A stretch of 27,471 nt of DNA from an uncultured Streptococcus sp. (GTDB taxonomy: Bacteria > Bacillota > Bacilli > Lactobacillales > Streptococcaceae), in contig CAKPXD010000006.1 in the NCBI GenBank assembly GCA_934201655.1, forward strand, positions 1-27,471, written 5' to 3'. Shown here piece by piece: positions 1-9,190 of the stretch. Position 1 is the first letter of the stretch. The number at the start of each line of letters is the position of its first letter. Below the pieces are notes generated by a model. It saw only the letters and a program-made list of their open reading frames with translations. It made no database searches and was not told the DNA's origin. A program made the translations under genes and the position numbers.

Positions 1-821
1 AAATTTCAAAGAAAACATTAGCAAAAGCATTCCATCATTGGTATTATGGTCATTTGACTTGTTTCTCTCAAGAACACATGCAAACCTTCGGGTACTTGAC
101 TTCTATGCTTCCAATCGTAGAAGAAATGTATGATACAAAAGAAGAACAAAAAGATGCCATGCAAACCTATACCGCCTTTTTCAATACTGAACCGCAACTT
201 GGATCCCTTGTTGTAGGGATTACAGCTGGTTTGGAAGAAGCGCGTGCAAATGGAGACGCAGTAGATGGTGAAACCATCAATGGGATGCGTGCCGGTTTGA
301 TGGGACCAATCGCTGGTATTGGTGACTCTTTAGTAGTAGGTACCTTGATTCCAGTCCTTTTAGGGATTGCACTTGGTCTTTCAAAAGGTGGTAACGTCGC
401 TGGTGCTATCTTCTACATCGTCGTGTGGAACTTCCTAGTCTACTTTGGTATGCGCTTTGCCTTCTTCAAAGGGTATCAATTAGGGGATAAAGCCGTTGAA
501 TTCTTAGTAGGACCAAAAGGACAAGCTCTTCGTAAAGCGATTAGCGTTGTCGGTGGTATGGTTATCGGTGCCGTAGCAGCGACTTGGGTCTCTGTTACAA
601 CAGCACTCGAATTCAAAAATGCTAACGGAGAAGCCTTCCTTAAAATTCAAGAAAAGATTGATGGTGTTTATCCAGGTCTCTTGACAGCAACCTTCATCAC
701 TATTTGCTGGTGGTTGATGTCTAAGAAAAAAGTTTCACCAAACAAAGTCATGTTAATTCTAGTTGTTGTTGCCTTAATTGGTGTTGCTCTAGGTATCTTT
801 GACCCACATCTTAATTACTAA
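1..821 (+). CDS. PTS mannose/fructose/sorbose-family EIID subunit, 5' end missing
   Basis: This is the membrane subunit IID of a mannose-class phosphotransferase system; with EIIC it forms the sugar channel that works with EIIAB. The reading frame is open from base 3, so the start lies outside the window. The first visible residues include the motif HWYYGHLTCFSQEHMQTFGY, and the family pattern GIGDSLVVGT follows at about 290-350. Long hydrophobic stretches lie in the middle, and a last membrane segment (VMLILVVVALIGVALGIF) lies just before the stop. At least 272 residues are present, close to the usual family length of about 270-300, so little is missing. The sugar specificity cannot be read from the sequence. 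EIIAB and EIIC genes are expected just upstream. A hairpin with a T-run follows the stop. Confidence 0.93.
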   Translation, partial: ISKKTLAKAFHHWYYGHLTCFSQEHMQTFGYLTSMLPIVEEMYDTKEEQKDAMQTYTAFFNTEPQLGSLVVGITAGLEEARANGDAVDGETINGMRAGLMGPIAGIGDSLVVGTLIPVLLGIALGLSKGGNVAGAIFYIVVWNFLVYFGMRFAFFKGYQLGDKAVEFLVGPKGQALRKAISVVGGMVIGAVAATWVSVTTALEFKNANGEAFLKIQEKIDGVYPGLLTATFITICWWLMSKKKVSPNKVMLILVVVALIGVALGIFDPHLNY

Positions 822-848
822 GGTCAAGAGCCCCCAATATTTACTAGT

Positions 849-907
849 AAAAATTTTGAGAATGAAGTAGACTAATCTCCTTCTCTTACACTTCATTCTC
901 AATTTTT
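849..907. terminator. Bidirectional intrinsic terminator after the EIID gene
   Basis: A 13-base perfect inverted repeat (856-868 with 890-902, arms TTGAGAATGAAGT and its complement) encloses a 21-base loop. It is followed by five T at 903-907, and an A-run at 849-853 would serve the other strand. It should end the PTS transcript. Only three bases separate the T-run from the ribosome binding site of the next gene. Confidence 0.7.
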
Positions 908-922
908 ATCAGGAGGATTTTC

Positions 923-1216
923 ATGGTTACAAAACAAGAACTTGTTAATGGATATGAAACAGAAATTAAGTATCAACGCCACATGCTTGAAAATTTGGGT
1001 CGTTGGTTCAGTTTGCTCTTTATCACTGCTAGTATTGGTGTGGTATTGATTTATCTTTTTCATAAAAGCTTCCTCCCACTCTTAATTTTCGGAATTTTAC
1101 TTGCCTTGGTTGGAATCTTGGGTATGGTGGTTTTTGGATATGGTATCTACCGCGGGCGGATCAATCTCCAAAAGGTTATCGATGATTTCAATCAAAAATT
1201 GACGATTCTCAATTAA
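923..1216 (+). CDS. Small two-span membrane protein of unknown function
   Basis: This 97-residue protein was not recognised. It starts at ATG 923 behind a strong AGGAGG at 911-916. Residues 1-27 are hydrophilic and charged. Two hydrophobic segments follow, at about 28-45 (SLLFITASIGVVLIYLF) and 50-75 (LLIFGILLALVGILGMVVFGY), and the tail of about 20 residues is charged. This is the layout of a helical hairpin in the membrane with both ends on the same side. It lies between two terminators, that of the PTS gene and its own at 1226-1254, and I see no clear promoter directly upstream. It may therefore be expressed by readthrough of the PTS terminator. A distant link to DUF202-like small membrane proteins is possible but not shown. 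Confidence 0.75.
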   Translation: MVTKQELVNGYETEIKYQRHMLENLGRWFSLLFITASIGVVLIYLFHKSFLPLLIFGILLALVGILGMVVFGYGIYRGRINLQKVIDDFNQKLTILN

Positions 1217-1225
1217 TATTAAAGG

Positions 1226-1254
1226 AACATCTCTTTCACTTTAGAGGTGTTTTT
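1226..1254 (+). terminator. Intrinsic terminator after the 97-residue gene
   Basis: The stem ACATCTCT (1227-1234) pairs with AGAGGTGT (1243-1250) with one G-U pair and an 8-base loop. Four T follow at 1251-1254. It begins ten bases after the stop codon. Confidence 0.7.
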
Positions 1255-1256
1255 CC

Positions 1257-1284
1257 TTGACTATTTTTGACCAAGTGATACAAT
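1257..1284 (+). promoter_or_regulatory. groESL promoter
   Basis: The -35 TTGACT is at 1257-1262. After a 16-base spacer comes the -10 TACAAT at 1279-1284, with an extended TG at 1276-1277. Transcription should start near 1291, just before the CIRCE operator. This is a housekeeping sigma promoter under repressor control. Confidence 0.85.
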
Positions 1285-1295
1285 AGAACTATGGT

Positions 1296-1322
1296 TTAGC
1301 ACTCATATACAAAGAGTGCTAA
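1296..1322. promoter_or_regulatory. CIRCE operator (HrcA binding site)
   Basis: A perfect 9-9-9 element: TTAGCACTC at 1296-1304, nine bases, then GAGTGCTAA at 1314-1322. This is the exact consensus of the HrcA repressor site that controls class I heat-shock operons in Gram-positive bacteria. It lies inside the 5' untranslated region, between the promoter and the groES ribosome binding site. Confidence 0.98.
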
Positions 1323-1351
1323 TGATATGATTGTATTATGGAGGAAGACAA

Positions 1352-1636
1352 ATGTTGAAACCATTAGGCGACCGTGTGGTCTTAAAAATTGAAGAAAAAG
1401 AAGCAACTGTTGGGGGATTTGTCCTCGCAAAATCAGCCCAAGAAGAAACGAAAACAGCTACTGTAGTGGCTACTGGACAAGGTGTTCGTACCTTGAACGG
1501 TGAGTTAGTTGCTCCGAGTGTAAAAGTTGGAGATCAAGTTTTGGTAGAAGCTCATGCAGGCATTGATGTCAAAGATGGGGATGAAAAATACCTCATTGTA
1601 GGTGAAGCTAGTATCTTGGCAATCGTCGAAGAATAG
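1352..1636 (+). CDS. groES: GroES co-chaperonin
   Basis: This is the 10-kDa heptameric lid of the GroEL folding chamber in the cytoplasm. The protein is 94 residues, a normal length. It begins [13 protein letters not shown], the usual GroES N-terminus, and the flexible GroEL-binding loop lies at about 16-34. The ATG at 1352 was chosen because GGAGG at 1340-1344 is well placed before it and the family begins here; an in-frame TTG at 1331 would add seven residues with no homology and overlap the ribosome binding site. groEL follows after 15 bases in the same operon. HrcA control through CIRCE is expected. Confidence 0.97.
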   Translation: MLKPLGDRVVLKIEEKEATVGGFVLAKSAQEETKTATVVATGQGVRTLNGELVAPSVKVGDQVLVEAHAGIDVKDGDEKYLIVGEASILAIVEE

Positions 1637-3271
<1,635 letters not shown>

Positions 3272-3278
3272 TAAATAA

Positions 3279-3315
3279 AAACAGGTAGAAATCAAAATTT
3301 CTACCTGTTTCTTTT
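3279..3315 (+). terminator. groESL terminator
   Basis: A perfect 14-base stem (3279-3292 with 3297-3310, arm AAACAGGTAGAAAT) with a 4-base loop is followed by a T-rich tail. It begins eight bases after the groEL stop. Confidence 0.9.
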
Positions 3316-3324
3316 GAATCACTT

Positions 3325-3355
3325 AAAAAGAGGGAGCACAGCTTCCTCTTTTTTT
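3325..3355. terminator. Convergent terminator between groEL and serS
   Basis: A stem of about 13 pairs (3325-3337 with 3341-3353) has a 3-base loop. It carries A-runs on the left and T-runs on the right, so it can stop transcription in both directions. It lies 12 bases beyond the serS stop and is the likely serS terminator, as well as a backup for groEL. Confidence 0.8.
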
Positions 3356-3366
3356 ATCTGAAAATG

Positions 3367-4641
3367 TTATGGTTTGATGACTTCAGCTCCACCCATGTAT
3401 GGACGAAGGACTTCAGGAATAGTAACAGAACCATCTTCGTTTTGATAGTTTTCAAGAATTGCAGCAACGGTACGTCCAACAGCAAGTCCAGAACCGTTCA
3501 AGGTGTGGAGAAGTTTAACCTTACCATCTGCTTCATCACGATAACGGATTTGGGCACGACGTGCTTGGAAATCTTCTGTATTTGAACAGCTTGAGATTTC
3601 GCGGTAGGTATTTTGTGCTGGGATCCAAACTTCCAAGTCGTAAGTCTTAGCAGCTGAGAAGCCCATATCTCCTGTAGAAAGAGCAACTACACGGTATGGC
3701 AAGTTGAGTTTTTGAAGGATGTTTTCAGCGTTGGCTGTCATCTTTTCAAGTTCTTCGTATGATTCTTCAGGCTTGGCAAATTTCACCATTTCTACCTTGT
3801 GGAATTGGTGCAAACGAATCAAACCGCGAGTATCGCGACCAGCAGAACCAGCTTCAGAACGGAATGATGGACTCATAGCAGTAAAGTAGATTGGCAGTTC
3901 CTTACCATCAATAATTTCATCACGGTAGTAGTTAGTCAAAGGTACTTCAGCTGTAGGAATGAGGACATAGTTGGTATCGCTGATCTCAAATGTATCTTCC
4001 TTGAATTTTGGATATTGACCAGTACCAAACATAGAATCATGGTTAACCATGTAAGGGGTGATGACTTCAGTATAACCTTCTTTTCCGTGTTCATCTAGCA
4101 TAAAGTTGTAGATTGCACGTTCTAAACGAGCTCCAAGGCCTTTATAGAAGAGGAAACGAGCTCCAGTGACTTTTCCACCACGTTCCCAGTCAAGAATACC
4201 AAGGTCTTCTCCGAGATCCCAGTGGGCTTTTGGTTCAAAGTCAAACTCACGAGGAGTTCCCCAACGGCGAACTTCTACGTTATCATCTTCGTCTGCCCCA
4301 ATAGGAACACTGTCAGCTGGGATGTTTGGAAGAGTAGTGGTAAATTCTGTCAATTTAGCATCGATTTCAGCTAATTCTGCATCGAGTGATTTGACTTCGG
4401 CAGATAGGGTTTGCATGGCAGCAATCTTATCGTCGGCATTTTCCTTGTTGCGCTTAGCTTGAGCAATTTCAGCAGAAACCGTGTTACGCTCGGCCTTGAG
4501 GGTTTCAACCTTAACCAAGATGTCACGACGTTTAGCATCGATTTCTTTCATCTCGTTCAAGATAGCAGCATCTACACCACGTGTAGCCAATTTTTCTGCG
4601 ACAGCATCAAAGTCTGTACGAATACGTTTGATATCTAGCAT
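3367..4641 (-). CDS. serS: Seryl-tRNA synthetase
   Basis: This class II synthetase charges tRNA-Ser with serine. The 424-residue length is typical. The N-terminus ([11 protein letters not shown]) leads into the long antiparallel coiled-coil arm that grips the tRNA long arm (about 28-105). The class II core carries motif 2 ([15 protein letters not shown], then HQFHKVE) and motif 3 ([17 protein letters not shown]). The start at 4641 fits the family and is preceded by AAAGGAG at 4647-4653. The frame stays open upstream to 4725, but that stretch is the T-box leader RNA and is not coding. Expression should depend on uncharged tRNA-Ser through the leader. Confidence 0.98.
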   Translation of the reverse strand: MLDIKRIRTDFDAVAEKLATRGVDAAILNEMKEIDAKRRDILVKVETLKAERNTVSAEIAQAKRNKENADDKIAAMQTLSAEVKSLDAELAEIDAKLTEFTTTLPNIPADSVPIGADEDDNVEVRRWGTPREFDFEPKAHWDLGEDLGILDWERGGKVTGARFLFYKGLGARLERAIYNFMLDEHGKEGYTEVITPYMVNHDSMFGTGQYPKFKEDTFEISDTNYVLIPTAEVPLTNYYRDEIIDGKELPIYFTAMSPSFRSEAGSAGRDTRGLIRLHQFHKVEMVKFAKPEESYEELEKMTANAENILQKLNLPYRVVALSTGDMGFSAAKTYDLEVWIPAQNTYREISSCSNTEDFQARRAQIRYRDEADGKVKLLHTLNGSGLAVGRTVAAILENYQNEDGSVTIPEVLRPYMGGAEVIKP

Positions 4642-4656
4642 ATAAACTCCTTTATG

Positions 4657-4833
4657 AAAAAAGCACGCCTGACAAAGTGTTGGAGTGGCAGAGCCACGGT
4701 TCCATCCAACTTCACAGGTGTGCACTTGATTCTGTATTTGATTTGAAACAACGGTAGAATTTCACCTATCTCTCCTATCTGCTCGCAGCACCCGCAGACT
4801 TTCTGGAAGAAGAGGATAACCTACTTATCCGTT
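4657..4833 (-). ncRNA. T-box leader of serS
   Basis: Read on the minus strand, the leader starts with a long Stem I closed by GAAACGG and CCGTTGTTTC. A GGTG-containing apical loop lies within CTGCGGGTGCTGC. The T-box bulge TGGAACC lies at 4698-4704. It is flanked by a perfect antiterminator fold: GTTGGA with TCCAAC, the 7-base bulge, then GTGGC-TCT-GCCAC. Six T at 4657-4662 follow the stem arm CAGGCGTGC, which pairs with GCACACCTG upstream (one mismatch) to make a terminator. A TCT triplet (complement of 4756-4758) followed by A is a candidate serine specifier codon. The core differs from the usual GGGTGGNACCGCG at a few positions. Confidence 0.85.
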
Positions 4834-4839
4834 TCTATG

Positions 4840-4868
4840 ATTATACTAAACTTTCTATTTTTTTGCAA
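4840..4868 (-). promoter_or_regulatory. serS promoter
   Basis: On the minus strand, -35 TTGCAA (4863-4868) is separated by 17 bases from a consensus -10 TATAAT (4840-4845). The start would be near 4833, at the base of the T-box. The -35 overlaps the last part of the manO region, so serS can be transcribed alone or by readthrough from lysC-manO. Confidence 0.75.
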
Positions 4869-5226
4869 ATAGATTTTTGATTTTACGACCGATGATTTGG
4901 ACTAGGGTAGGAAGCTTAATGACCTTATCATTACCCAGTTTTTTACGAGCAATTTTAAGAATTTTTCCAGAATCTTTTGAGGCAAAGAGGAATTTTCCTT
5001 GGTCTGTAAAAACTTCAAAATGACGACTAACCTTACGGCCCGAAACATTGGCTCCGATTTGATTAACGCTAGACCATGGGATTTGAATATAATCCTCGAC
5101 ATTTCGGTCTGCGTAAAATTCTAGTGCTTGATCTCCAACAAGGAACTTTCCAACCTTTCCTGAAATGGAAAGATAGGAAGTTCCAGTTGTTTGTAGGTCA
5201 ATGACTTTGTTGAGAGATTGTGCCAT
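4855..5226 (-). CDS. manO: DUF956 (ManO-like) protein
   Basis: This 123-residue protein matches the DUF956/ManO family, whose genes usually sit at the end of manLMN PTS operons; its function is not established. The family segments are visible: an N-terminal region with YLSISGKVGKFLVGDQALEFY, then IQIPWSSVNQIGANVSG and HFEVFTDQGKFLFASKDSGKIL, which look like two beta-rich repeats. The C-terminus is basic (IIGRKIKNLFAKK). No membrane segment is seen. It starts two bases after the lysC stop, with AAGGAAG inside the lysC end as ribosome binding site, so it is translationally tied to lysC. The location away from a PTS operon is unusual for the family, although streptococci can have this order. Confidence 0.88.
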   Translation of the reverse strand: MAQSLNKVIDLQTTGTSYLSISGKVGKFLVGDQALEFYADRNVEDYIQIPWSSVNQIGANVSGRKVSRHFEVFTDQGKFLFASKDSGKILKIARKKLGNDKVIKLPTLVQIIGRKIKNLFAKK

Positions 5227-5228
5227 GT

Positions 5229-6593
5229 TTAGTCTTCCTTACTTTCACCAAAAAATGCTTGGTATAGAGCCTTGATAGCAGCTTTTTCTTGATCTTTTTG
5301 AACAACGAACATGATAGAAACTTCACTAGAACCTTGTGACATCATTTGGATGTTGATCTTGTTTTCAGATAAGGCACGAGTAGCTGTAGCAGTTACCCCG
5401 ATATGGCGCTTCATTTTTTCGCCAACAATCATGATGATAGACAGGTCATGTTCGATTTCAGCATGGTCTACTTCAGCTTTTTGAACAAGTTGACGGAGGA
5501 TTTCTTCCTCTTTGATTGGTGTAAGCTCGCGCTCACGAAGGATGATAGAAAGGTCATCGATACCTGTAGGCATGTGTTCCCAACCAATATTCAGGTCTTC
5601 TAGAATTTGAAGTACTTTACGACCAAAACCAACTTCGCGGTTCATGAGGTACTTAGACATATTGATGCTGACAAAACCAGAATCACCAGCAATCCCCACT
5701 ACTGGGAATTCATCACTACTGTGTTTCAGAACGATGCGAGTACCTGGATGGTCAGGATTATTGGTATTTTTGATAACAAGAGGGATTTTTCCGCGGTAGG
5801 CTGGAAGGAGTGCTTCGTCATGTAGTACAGAGAAACCTGCATAGGCCAATTCTCGCATTTCACGGTAAGTCAATTCAGGGATTGAGTGTGGCTTGTGAAT
5901 GATACCAGGGTGGGCAGCAAAAATTCCGTCAACATCAGTAAAATTTTCATAAAGGTCAGCTTTAACTCCAGCTGCGATAATTGAACCAGTAATATCTGAT
6001 CCACCACGAGAGAAGGTACAGATTTGATTTTCCTTGGTCACGCCAAAGAATCCTGGGATAACTAGAACTTCTGTACCATTATTGAGCTCTTCGATTTTAT
6101 CATAACTTGAAGGAATGATGCGAGCATTTCCAGGTTCGCTTGTAACAACAATACCAGCCTCTCGTGGATGAACATAGCGAGATTCTAATCCATTTTGGTT
6201 AAAGTAAGCTGCAATGAGTTTAGCGTTGTTATTTTCCCCTGCAGCAAGGAAGGTATCGTAAAGAAATTCATTGTTTTCAATTGGAAGGGTAGCGAGAGTT
6301 CGGATACTTTTAGAGATTCGTTCTAAAACAGCTGGTTTAAGTCCTAGTTCGCTAACCATTGCAGCGTAACGATCGATAATCCAATTTTGACTAGCACTGA
6401 TATCATTTCCTGCTACATAATCACGATAATATTTAATCAAAGCATCCGTAACCTTGGTATCTTTAGCATCGCGCTTTCCTGGTGCAGATACAACTACAAA
6501 ACGACGTTCAGGGTCACTTTTTACAATGTTTAAAACCTTTTTCAATTGGCTTGCAGAGGCGAGTGAACTTCCTCCAAATTTTACAACCTTCAT
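5229..6593 (-). CDS. lysC: Aspartokinase
   Basis: It phosphorylates aspartate, the first step toward lysine (and diaminopimelate for the cell wall), threonine and methionine. The protein is 454 residues, monofunctional, with no homoserine dehydrogenase fusion. The kinase domain shows KFGGSSLA (5-12), FSRGGSDITGS (194-204) and DVDGIFAAHP (220-229). The region from about 300 to the end carries two ACT domains for amino acid feedback (IAGDSGFVSINMSK, and VGEKMKRHIGVTATATRAL followed by INIQMMSQGSSE). ATG 6593 follows GAGGAG. The 5' untranslated region is only about 20 bases, so no lysine riboswitch is present and control is probably by feedback. manO follows two bases later. Confidence 0.97.
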   Translation of the reverse strand: MKVVKFGGSSLASASQLKKVLNIVKSDPERRFVVVSAPGKRDAKDTKVTDALIKYYRDYVAGNDISASQNWIIDRYAAMVSELGLKPAVLERISKSIRTLATLPIENNEFLYDTFLAAGENNNAKLIAAYFNQNGLESRYVHPREAGIVVTSEPGNARIIPSSYDKIEELNNGTEVLVIPGFFGVTKENQICTFSRGGSDITGSIIAAGVKADLYENFTDVDGIFAAHPGIIHKPHSIPELTYREMRELAYAGFSVLHDEALLPAYRGKIPLVIKNTNNPDHPGTRIVLKHSSDEFPVVGIAGDSGFVSINMSKYLMNREVGFGRKVLQILEDLNIGWEHMPTGIDDLSIILRERELTPIKEEEILRQLVQKAEVDHAEIEHDLSIIMIVGEKMKRHIGVTATATRALSENKINIQMMSQGSSEVSIMFVVQKDQEKAAIKALYQAFFGESKED

Positions 6594-6621
6594 AAGAACT
6601 CCTCAGTTAGTATTTTATACG

Positions 6622-6650
6622 ATTATAGCAGAAAGAAGGGCTTTTTTCAA
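6622..6650 (-). promoter_or_regulatory. lysC promoter
   Basis: On the minus strand, -35 TTGAAA (6645-6650), a 17-base spacer, and a perfect -10 TATAAT (6622-6627). The start is about 20 bases before the lysC ATG. It diverges from the fabM promoter. Confidence 0.85.
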
Positions 6651-6755
6651 TCTGCAATAGGAAAGGCTACATCTTATTAGAGGTCTGGACATGATTAGCT
6701 TAACTTAGTTATTTTTAGTATAGAAAATACCCTTAAAAAATCGGCTGATACACTT

Positions 6756-6778
6756 TTATACAATTTTTACTTGTATAA
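6756..6778. repeat. Inverted repeat over the fabM -35 box
   Basis: TTATACAA (6756-6763) and TTGTATAA (6771-6778) form a perfect 8-base inverted repeat with a 7-base AT-rich spacer. The right arm contains the -35 TTGTAT of the fabM promoter. It lacks a T-run in the right place for a terminator. The sequence does not resemble the FabT palindrome, so it could be the site of another regulator. Confidence 0.6.
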
Positions 6779-6799
6779 CTAAAAAGAAAAAGATATACT
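6771..6799 (+). promoter_or_regulatory. fabM promoter
   Basis: -35 TTGTAT (6771-6776), a 17-base spacer, and -10 TATACT (6794-6799). Just downstream, TTTGAAGATAAAA at 6799-6811 resembles the FabT palindrome TTTGATTATCAAA at 10 of 13 positions, so weak FabT binding is possible. Confidence 0.75.
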
Positions 6800-6846
6800 T
6801 TGAAGATAAAATAATTTAATCAGCTTTTTAAATTAAAGGAGTGGCT

Positions 6847-7632
6847 ATGAATCATATTATCTTTCAAATTCAAGACGATTTAGCGGTGATTACTTTAAAT
6901 CGTCCCGAGGTGGCAAATGGTTTCCATATTCCTATGTGTGAAGAAATTTTAGAAGCACTGGAATTAGCTGAAAAAGACGATTCTGTTTCATTTGTTCTCA
7001 TCAATGCTGCTGGTAAGGTGTTTTCTGTCGGTGGCGATTTAGTTGAAATGAAACGTGCTGTCGATGAGGATGATATTGATTCCTTAACTCGAATTGCTGA
7101 ATTGGTCAATACTATTTCTTATAAGATTAAACAGATTCCTAAACCTGTTATCATGGAGGTGGATGGAGCAGTTGCTGGAGCTGCAGCTAATATGGCCTTG
7201 GCAGTTGATTTCTGTATCGCATCTGACAAGTCTAAATTTATCCAGGCTTTTGTAGGTGTAGGATTGGCTCCTGACGCGGGTGGCTTATTCTTGCTGACAA
7301 GATCGCTCGGTGCAACTAGAGCAACTCAATTAGCTATGACTGGAGAAGCTTTCACTGCTGAAAAGGCAATGGAGGCAGGAGCCCTATATCGTCTATGTAC
7401 TAGTGAACAATTAGAAAAAACAAGAGAACAATTGTTGAAGAAGTTGAGACGTGGCTCTTCAAATTCCTATGCTGCGATTAAGAAACTTGTTTGGGAAAGT
7501 GAGTTCAAGCAATGGCATGAATATGCTCAACTTGAATTGGAACTACAAAAATCACTATCCTATACGGAAGATTTTAAAGAAGGTGTTCGTGCACATTCTG
7601 AGAGAAGACGTCCAAAATTTATCGGGAAATAA
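6847..7632 (+). CDS. fabM: FabM, trans-2/cis-3-decenoyl-ACP isomerase
   Basis: This crotonase-family enzyme makes the cis-3 double bond that leads to unsaturated fatty acids in streptococci, taking the place of the FabA isomerase. It has 261 residues. The crotonase fold shows [10 protein letters not shown] near 17, the oxyanion-hole segment [16 protein letters not shown] (about 55-70), then [21 protein letters not shown] and [15 protein letters not shown], ending with [12 protein letters not shown] 6847 was chosen because AAAGGAG (6835-6841) is five bases upstream; the GTG at 6841 overlaps that site. It is the first gene of the fab cluster. fabT follows with its own promoter. In S. pneumoniae fabM is reported to be outside strong FabT control. 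Confidence 0.95.
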   Translation: MNHIIFQIQDDLAVITLNRPEVANGFHIPMCEEILEALELAEKDDSVSFVLINAAGKVFSVGGDLVEMKRAVDEDDIDSLTRIAELVNTISYKIKQIPKPVIMEVDGAVAGAAANMALAVDFCIASDKSKFIQAFVGVGLAPDAGGLFLLTRSLGATRATQLAMTGEAFTAEKAMEAGALYRLCTSEQLEKTREQLLKKLRRGSSNSYAAIKKLVWESEFKQWHEYAQLELELQKSLSYTEDFKEGVRAHSERRRPKFIGK

Positions 7633-7639
7633 AAAATAC

Positions 7640-7668
7640 TTGCACTATTCTTTGAAGTTTGATATACT
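7640..7668 (+). promoter_or_regulatory. fabT promoter
   Basis: -35 TTGCAC (7640-7645), a 17-base spacer, and -10 TATACT (7663-7668). TTTGA at 7658-7662 and TCAAA at 7676-7680 form spaced half-sites across the -10, and the main FabT-like palindrome follows at 7683-7698. Confidence 0.82.
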
Positions 7669-7682
7669 TTTTTTGTCAAATG

Positions 7683-7698
7683 TTTTGATTATTAAACT
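7683..7698. promoter_or_regulatory. FabT operator before fabT
   Basis: TTTTGATTATTAAACT matches the FabT consensus reported for streptococci (TTTGATTATCAAA core) at all but one core position. It lies about eight bases after the expected transcription start and before the fabT ribosome binding site. This predicts autorepression, with long acyl-ACP as corepressor according to published work on the family. Confidence 0.75.
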
Positions 7699-7723
7699 TT
7701 TTTTGATAAAGGAGGGAAGAGAA

Positions 7724-8158
7724 ATGGACTACCAACAAGTCAATGACTATTTAACATCAATTTTTAACAACGTCCTAGTGATCGAGGAAGTAAGTTTGCG
7801 AGGTAGTCGTTTCAAAGACATCTCTATCAAAGAAATGCACACGATTGACGTTATCGGTAAGTATCCAGAAGTGACTCCGAGTCAAGTTTCCAAAGAGTTG
7901 ATGGTAACTCTAGGGACAGTAACAACGAGTTTAAACAATTTGGAACGAAAAGGATATATTGAACGTATCCGTTCAGATAAAGATCGTCGTGTAGTGCATC
8001 TGCATTTGACAAAGAAAGGTCGCCTCGTACATCGTCTCCATAAACGTTTCCATAAGGCCATGGTCGAAAGAATTATCGAGGGCATGAGTCCTGAAGAAAT
8101 GAGTGTTATGGGTAAAGGGTTAACGAATCTTTATCACTTTTTGGAGGATTTGAAGTAA
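7724..8158 (+). CDS. fabT: FabT, MarR-family fatty acid synthesis repressor
   Basis: This 144-residue protein is the MarR-type repressor of the streptococcal fab locus; it binds DNA better with long-chain acyl-ACP. The winged helix is clear: [26 protein letters not shown], the recognition helix region [18 protein letters not shown], and the wing [19 protein letters not shown] (residues about 48-110). A terminal dimerisation helix follows. ATG 7724 was chosen because GGAGGGAAGAG lies just upstream and the family starts with [11 protein letters not shown]. The open frame reaches back to 7451, but that part overlaps fabM in another frame and carries the fabT promoter. The stop overlaps the fabH start (TAATG). 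Confidence 0.96.
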   Translation: MDYQQVNDYLTSIFNNVLVIEEVSLRGSRFKDISIKEMHTIDVIGKYPEVTPSQVSKELMVTLGTVTTSLNNLERKGYIERIRSDKDRRVVHLHLTKKGRLVHRLHKRFHKAMVERIIEGMSPEEMSVMGKGLTNLYHFLEDLK

Positions 8159-9132
8159 TGGCTTTTGCAAAAATAAGCCAGGTCGCTCATTATGCTCCAG
8201 AGCAGATTATCACTAACGAAGACTTGGCTCAGGTCATGGATACGAGTGATGAATGGATCTCAAGTCGGACAGGGATTAAAGAACGCCATATTTCCAAGAC
8301 AGAATCAACAGGAGATTTGGCTACAGAGGTTGCAAAACAACTTCTAGAGAAGGCAGGGATTTCTGCTGAAGAGCTAGATTTCATCATTATAGCGACTATG
8401 ACACCTGACTCAATGATGCCCTCAACCGCAGCTCGTGTTCAGGCAAAGATTGGCGCTCATAAGGCTTTTGCCTATGATTTAACAGCTGCTTGTAGTGGGT
8501 TTGTTTTTGCCCTATCGACTGCAGAAAAGTTCATTTCTTCAGGAACATATCGTAAGGGTTTGGTTATCGGTAGTGAGACCATGTCAAAATCTTTGGATTG
8601 GTCTGACCGCTCAACAGCTGTCTTGTTCGGAGATGGAGCTGGTGGTGTCCTACTTGAGGCAAGTGACCAAAAACATTTCTTAGCTGAAAGTCTCAATAGC
8701 GATGGTTCTCGTGGTGAGTGTCTCACTTATGGACAGACAGGATTGGTTTCACCATTTTCGATTCAAGAAGAACCAGATGTTTTCTTGAAAATGGATGGAA
8801 GAGCAGTTTTTGACTTTGCAATTCGAGACGTGGCTAAATCTATTAAACAGACCATCGAAAAAAGTCCAATATCAGCAGATGAACTCGATTATCTCTTGCT
8901 TCATCAAGCTAATATTCGAATTTTAGATAAGATGGCTAGAAAAATCGGTGTCGATCGTGACAAGCTTCCTGCTAATATGATGAAGTATGGAAATACTAGT
9001 GCGGCAAGTATCCCGATTTTACTTTCTGAGTGTGTAGAAGAAGGGCTCATCCATTTGGATGGTAGCCAAAAAATTCTCTTGTCAGGTTTCGGTGGAGGTT
9101 TGACATGGGGCACACTTATTGTTACAATTTAG
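8158..9132 (+). CDS. fabH: FabH, beta-ketoacyl-ACP synthase III
   Basis: It starts fatty acid synthesis by condensing acyl-CoA with malonyl-ACP. It has 324 residues, normal for the family. The Cys-His-Asn triad is present: Cys112 in TAACSGF, His249 in LLHQANIRI and Asn279 in [20 protein letters not shown] near 35-44 is the usual N-terminal signature, and the C-terminal GFGGGLTWG closes the thiolase fold. It starts at ATG 8158, sharing one base with the fabT stop, with GGAGG at 8142-8146. It is co-transcribed with fabT, so FabT represses its own operon partner. Confidence 0.98.
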   Translation: MAFAKISQVAHYAPEQIITNEDLAQVMDTSDEWISSRTGIKERHISKTESTGDLATEVAKQLLEKAGISAEELDFIIIATMTPDSMMPSTAARVQAKIGAHKAFAYDLTAACSGFVFALSTAEKFISSGTYRKGLVIGSETMSKSLDWSDRSTAVLFGDGAGGVLLEASDQKHFLAESLNSDGSRGECLTYGQTGLVSPFSIQEEPDVFLKMDGRAVFDFAIRDVAKSIKQTIEKSPISADELDYLLLHQANIRILDKMARKIGVDRDKLPANMMKYGNTSAASIPILLSECVEEGLIHLDGSQKILLSGFGGGLTWGTLIVTI

Positions 9133-9190
9133 GTAATCATGTGGTGATCACATTGTTATAAAAAAACTATTTATTTTAAAGGAGTCTATC

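Noticed and set aside
4642..4725. N-terminal extension of serS by 28 residues
   Set aside because: The stretch is the T-box antiterminator and terminator region. The family starts at MLDIKRIRT and a ribosome binding site precedes that ATG.
6594..6621. Lysine riboswitch before lysC
   Set aside because: The promoter leaves only about 20 bases of leader, too short for a riboswitch.
6841..6846. GTG start for fabM
   Set aside because: The GTG overlaps the AAAGGAG site; ATG 6847 is correctly spaced and fits the family.
7451..7723. Longer FabT frame
   Set aside because: It overlaps fabM in another frame and includes the fabT promoter and operator; a strong GGAGGG site precedes ATG 7724.
9139..9153. 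ATGTG/CACAT hairpin before acpP as terminator or operator
   Set aside because: The stem is only five pairs and is not followed by a T-run; it shows no similarity to the FabT sites.
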